DNA from: an uncultured Alphaproteobacteria bacterium
Lineage (GTDB): Bacteria; Pseudomonadota; Alphaproteobacteria; Puniceispirillales; Puniceispirillaceae
Direction: 5' to 3'
Assembly: GCA_913031555.1 (NCBI GenBank)
Contig: CAJWDO010000141.1
Span: 1-5,185, forward strand
DNA length: 5,185 bases
The notes beneath the pieces are model-generated. The model had not been told where the DNA came from. It searched no databases and saw only the letters and a program-made list of their open reading frames with translations. The stretch's first letter is position 1, and every line of letters begins with the position of its first letter. Of this stretch, positions 4,327-5,185 are shown in pieces. The position numbers and the translations under genes were made by a program.

Positions 4327-5185
4327 ATGACCCTTGCCGACAATCTTCAGAAGGTGGAGATGTTGCTGTCTTCCCGGCGCGACAGACCGATCCTCAATCA
4401 TATTGGCGGCAAGGATTGTCCGGCCAGGTCCGGCGCGACCTTTGACAGCGTGTCACCCGTCGACCTGTCCCCGGTCGCGCGAGTCGCACGCGGCGATGCG
4501 GCGGATATCGATGATGCCGCCAAGGCGGCCACCGACGCTTTTCCCGCCTGGCGGGATATGGATGGTGCGGCGCGCCGTGTCATTCTTCACCGCATCGCCG
4601 ACGGCATTGTTGCGCGGGCCGAGGAAATTGCGCTTCTGGAATGTATCGATACCGGTCAGGCGCATCGCTTCATGTCGAAGGCGGCCCTCCGCGGGGCTGA
4701 CAATTTCCGTTTTTTCGCTGACAAGGCACCCTATGCCCGCGATGGGCAGAGCCTCCACGCCGCCAACCAGTTGAACGTCACCTCGCGGCGGGCAATCGGT
4801 CCGGTCGGGGTGATCACGCCCTGGAACACGCCGTTCATGCTGTCGACATGGAAGATCGCGCCGGCGCTGGCGGCGGGATGCACCGTCGTCCACAAGCCGG
4901 CTGAACTTTCACCCGTGACGGCGCGCATCCTGATGGATATCGCGGCCGAGGCCGGGTTGCCACCCGGGGTCTGGAACCTTGTCAACGGCATTGGCGAGGA
5001 GGCGGGACGCGCGCTGACCGAACATCCGGCGATCAAGGCCGTTGCCTTTGTCGGTGAGAGCGCCACCGGGAAAATGATCATGCGGCAGGGCGCGGACACG
5101 CTGAAACGCGTGCATTTCGAACTTGGCGGCAAGAACCCGGTGGTGGTCTTTGCCGATGCCGATCTGGAGCGTGCCGCCGATGCCG
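4327..5185 (+). CDS. hpaE: 5-carboxymethyl-2-hydroxymuconate semialdehyde dehydrogenase, 3' end cut by window
   Basis: NAD-dependent aldehyde dehydrogenase that oxidises 5-carboxymethyl-2-hydroxymuconate semialdehyde, the ring-cleavage product of homoprotocatechuate, to the acid used by HpaF. The first 286 residues are present of roughly 500 expected. Visible are ITPWNTPFM with Asn167 (oxyanion hole), HKPAELSP with Lys190 and Glu193 (cofactor binding), FVGESATG (241-248) and the general base Glu265 in FELGGKNP. The nucleophilic Cys is beyond the edge. The ATG at 4327 has GGAG at 4318-4321, 5 nt upstream. Compared with E. coli HpaE, recalled from memory, the start adds about 19 residues before the NHIGGKD segment; I believe alphaproteobacterial homologues often have this. 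It is divergent from hpaF-hpaR across a 114-bp gap. General ALDH identity is certain; the CHMS substrate rests on sequence similarity and the hpaF/hpaR context. Confidence 0.9.
   Translation, partial: MTLADNLQKVEMLLSSRRDRPILNHIGGKDCPARSGATFDSVSPVDLSPVARVARGDAADIDDAAKAATDAFPAWRDMDGAARRVILHRIADGIVARAEEIALLECIDTGQAHRFMSKAALRGADNFRFFADKAPYARDGQSLHAANQLNVTSRRAIGPVGVITPWNTPFMLSTWKIAPALAAGCTVVHKPAELSPVTARILMDIAAEAGLPPGVWNLVNGIGEEAGRALTEHPAIKAVAFVGESATGKMIMRQGADTLKRVHFELGGKNPVVVFADADLERAADA

Noticed and set aside
4327..5185. hpaE as a generic betaine or aldehyde dehydrogenase unrelated to the locus
   Set aside because: The FVGESATG and HFELGGKNP segments and the divergent hpaF/hpaR neighbours fit CHM-semialdehyde dehydrogenase better.

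Overview
The window reads as GC-rich alphaproteobacterial chromosome. The protein sequences resemble alphaproteobacterial homologues, the ribosome-binding sites are AGGA/GGAG-like, and genes are tightly packed. The theme is aromatic-acid breakdown. There are six protein genes, two of them cut by the window edges. I see no RNA gene, insertion sequence, CRISPR array or phage gene.

Left part (1-2259): a thiolase gene on the minus strand (pcaF-type, 3-oxoadipyl-CoA thiolase, C-terminus cut off) is divergent from a plus-strand RNase Z/AtsA-like metallo-beta-lactamase-fold hydrolase. The gap of about 190 bp between them carries three inverted repeats and no recognisable gene. Middle (2260-3348): 75 bp after the hydrolase is a complete nucleotide-sugar epimerase of the UDP-glucuronate 4-epimerase type. 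It belongs to envelope or exopolysaccharide synthesis and has no obvious link to aromatic catabolism. Its stop codon overlaps the stop codon of the convergent gene that follows.

Right part (3345-5185): a homoprotocatechuate (3,4-dihydroxyphenylacetate) meta-cleavage locus. On the minus strand, hpaF (CHM delta-isomerase) and hpaR (MarR-type regulator) overlap by 8 nt. Divergent on the plus strand is hpaE (CHM-semialdehyde dehydrogenase), cut by the window end. HpaE oxidises the ring-cleavage semialdehyde, HpaF isomerises the resulting acid, and HpaR is the expected repressor. The 114-bp AT-rich gap between hpaF and hpaE holds a 30-bp imperfect palindrome. It overlaps a good sigma70-like promoter for hpaF-hpaR, which suggests autoregulated control of both directions.

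The most notable observation is that HpaF carries Ala where this tautomerase family has its catalytic N-terminal proline. Smaller ones are a Gly-to-His change beside the metal-binding Asp of the hydrolase, and an Asp-to-Ser change at the presumed NAD-adenine contact of the epimerase. I do not see evidence of a wholly new multi-gene system. This is a recognisable catabolic locus with some unusual residues and a readable regulatory region.
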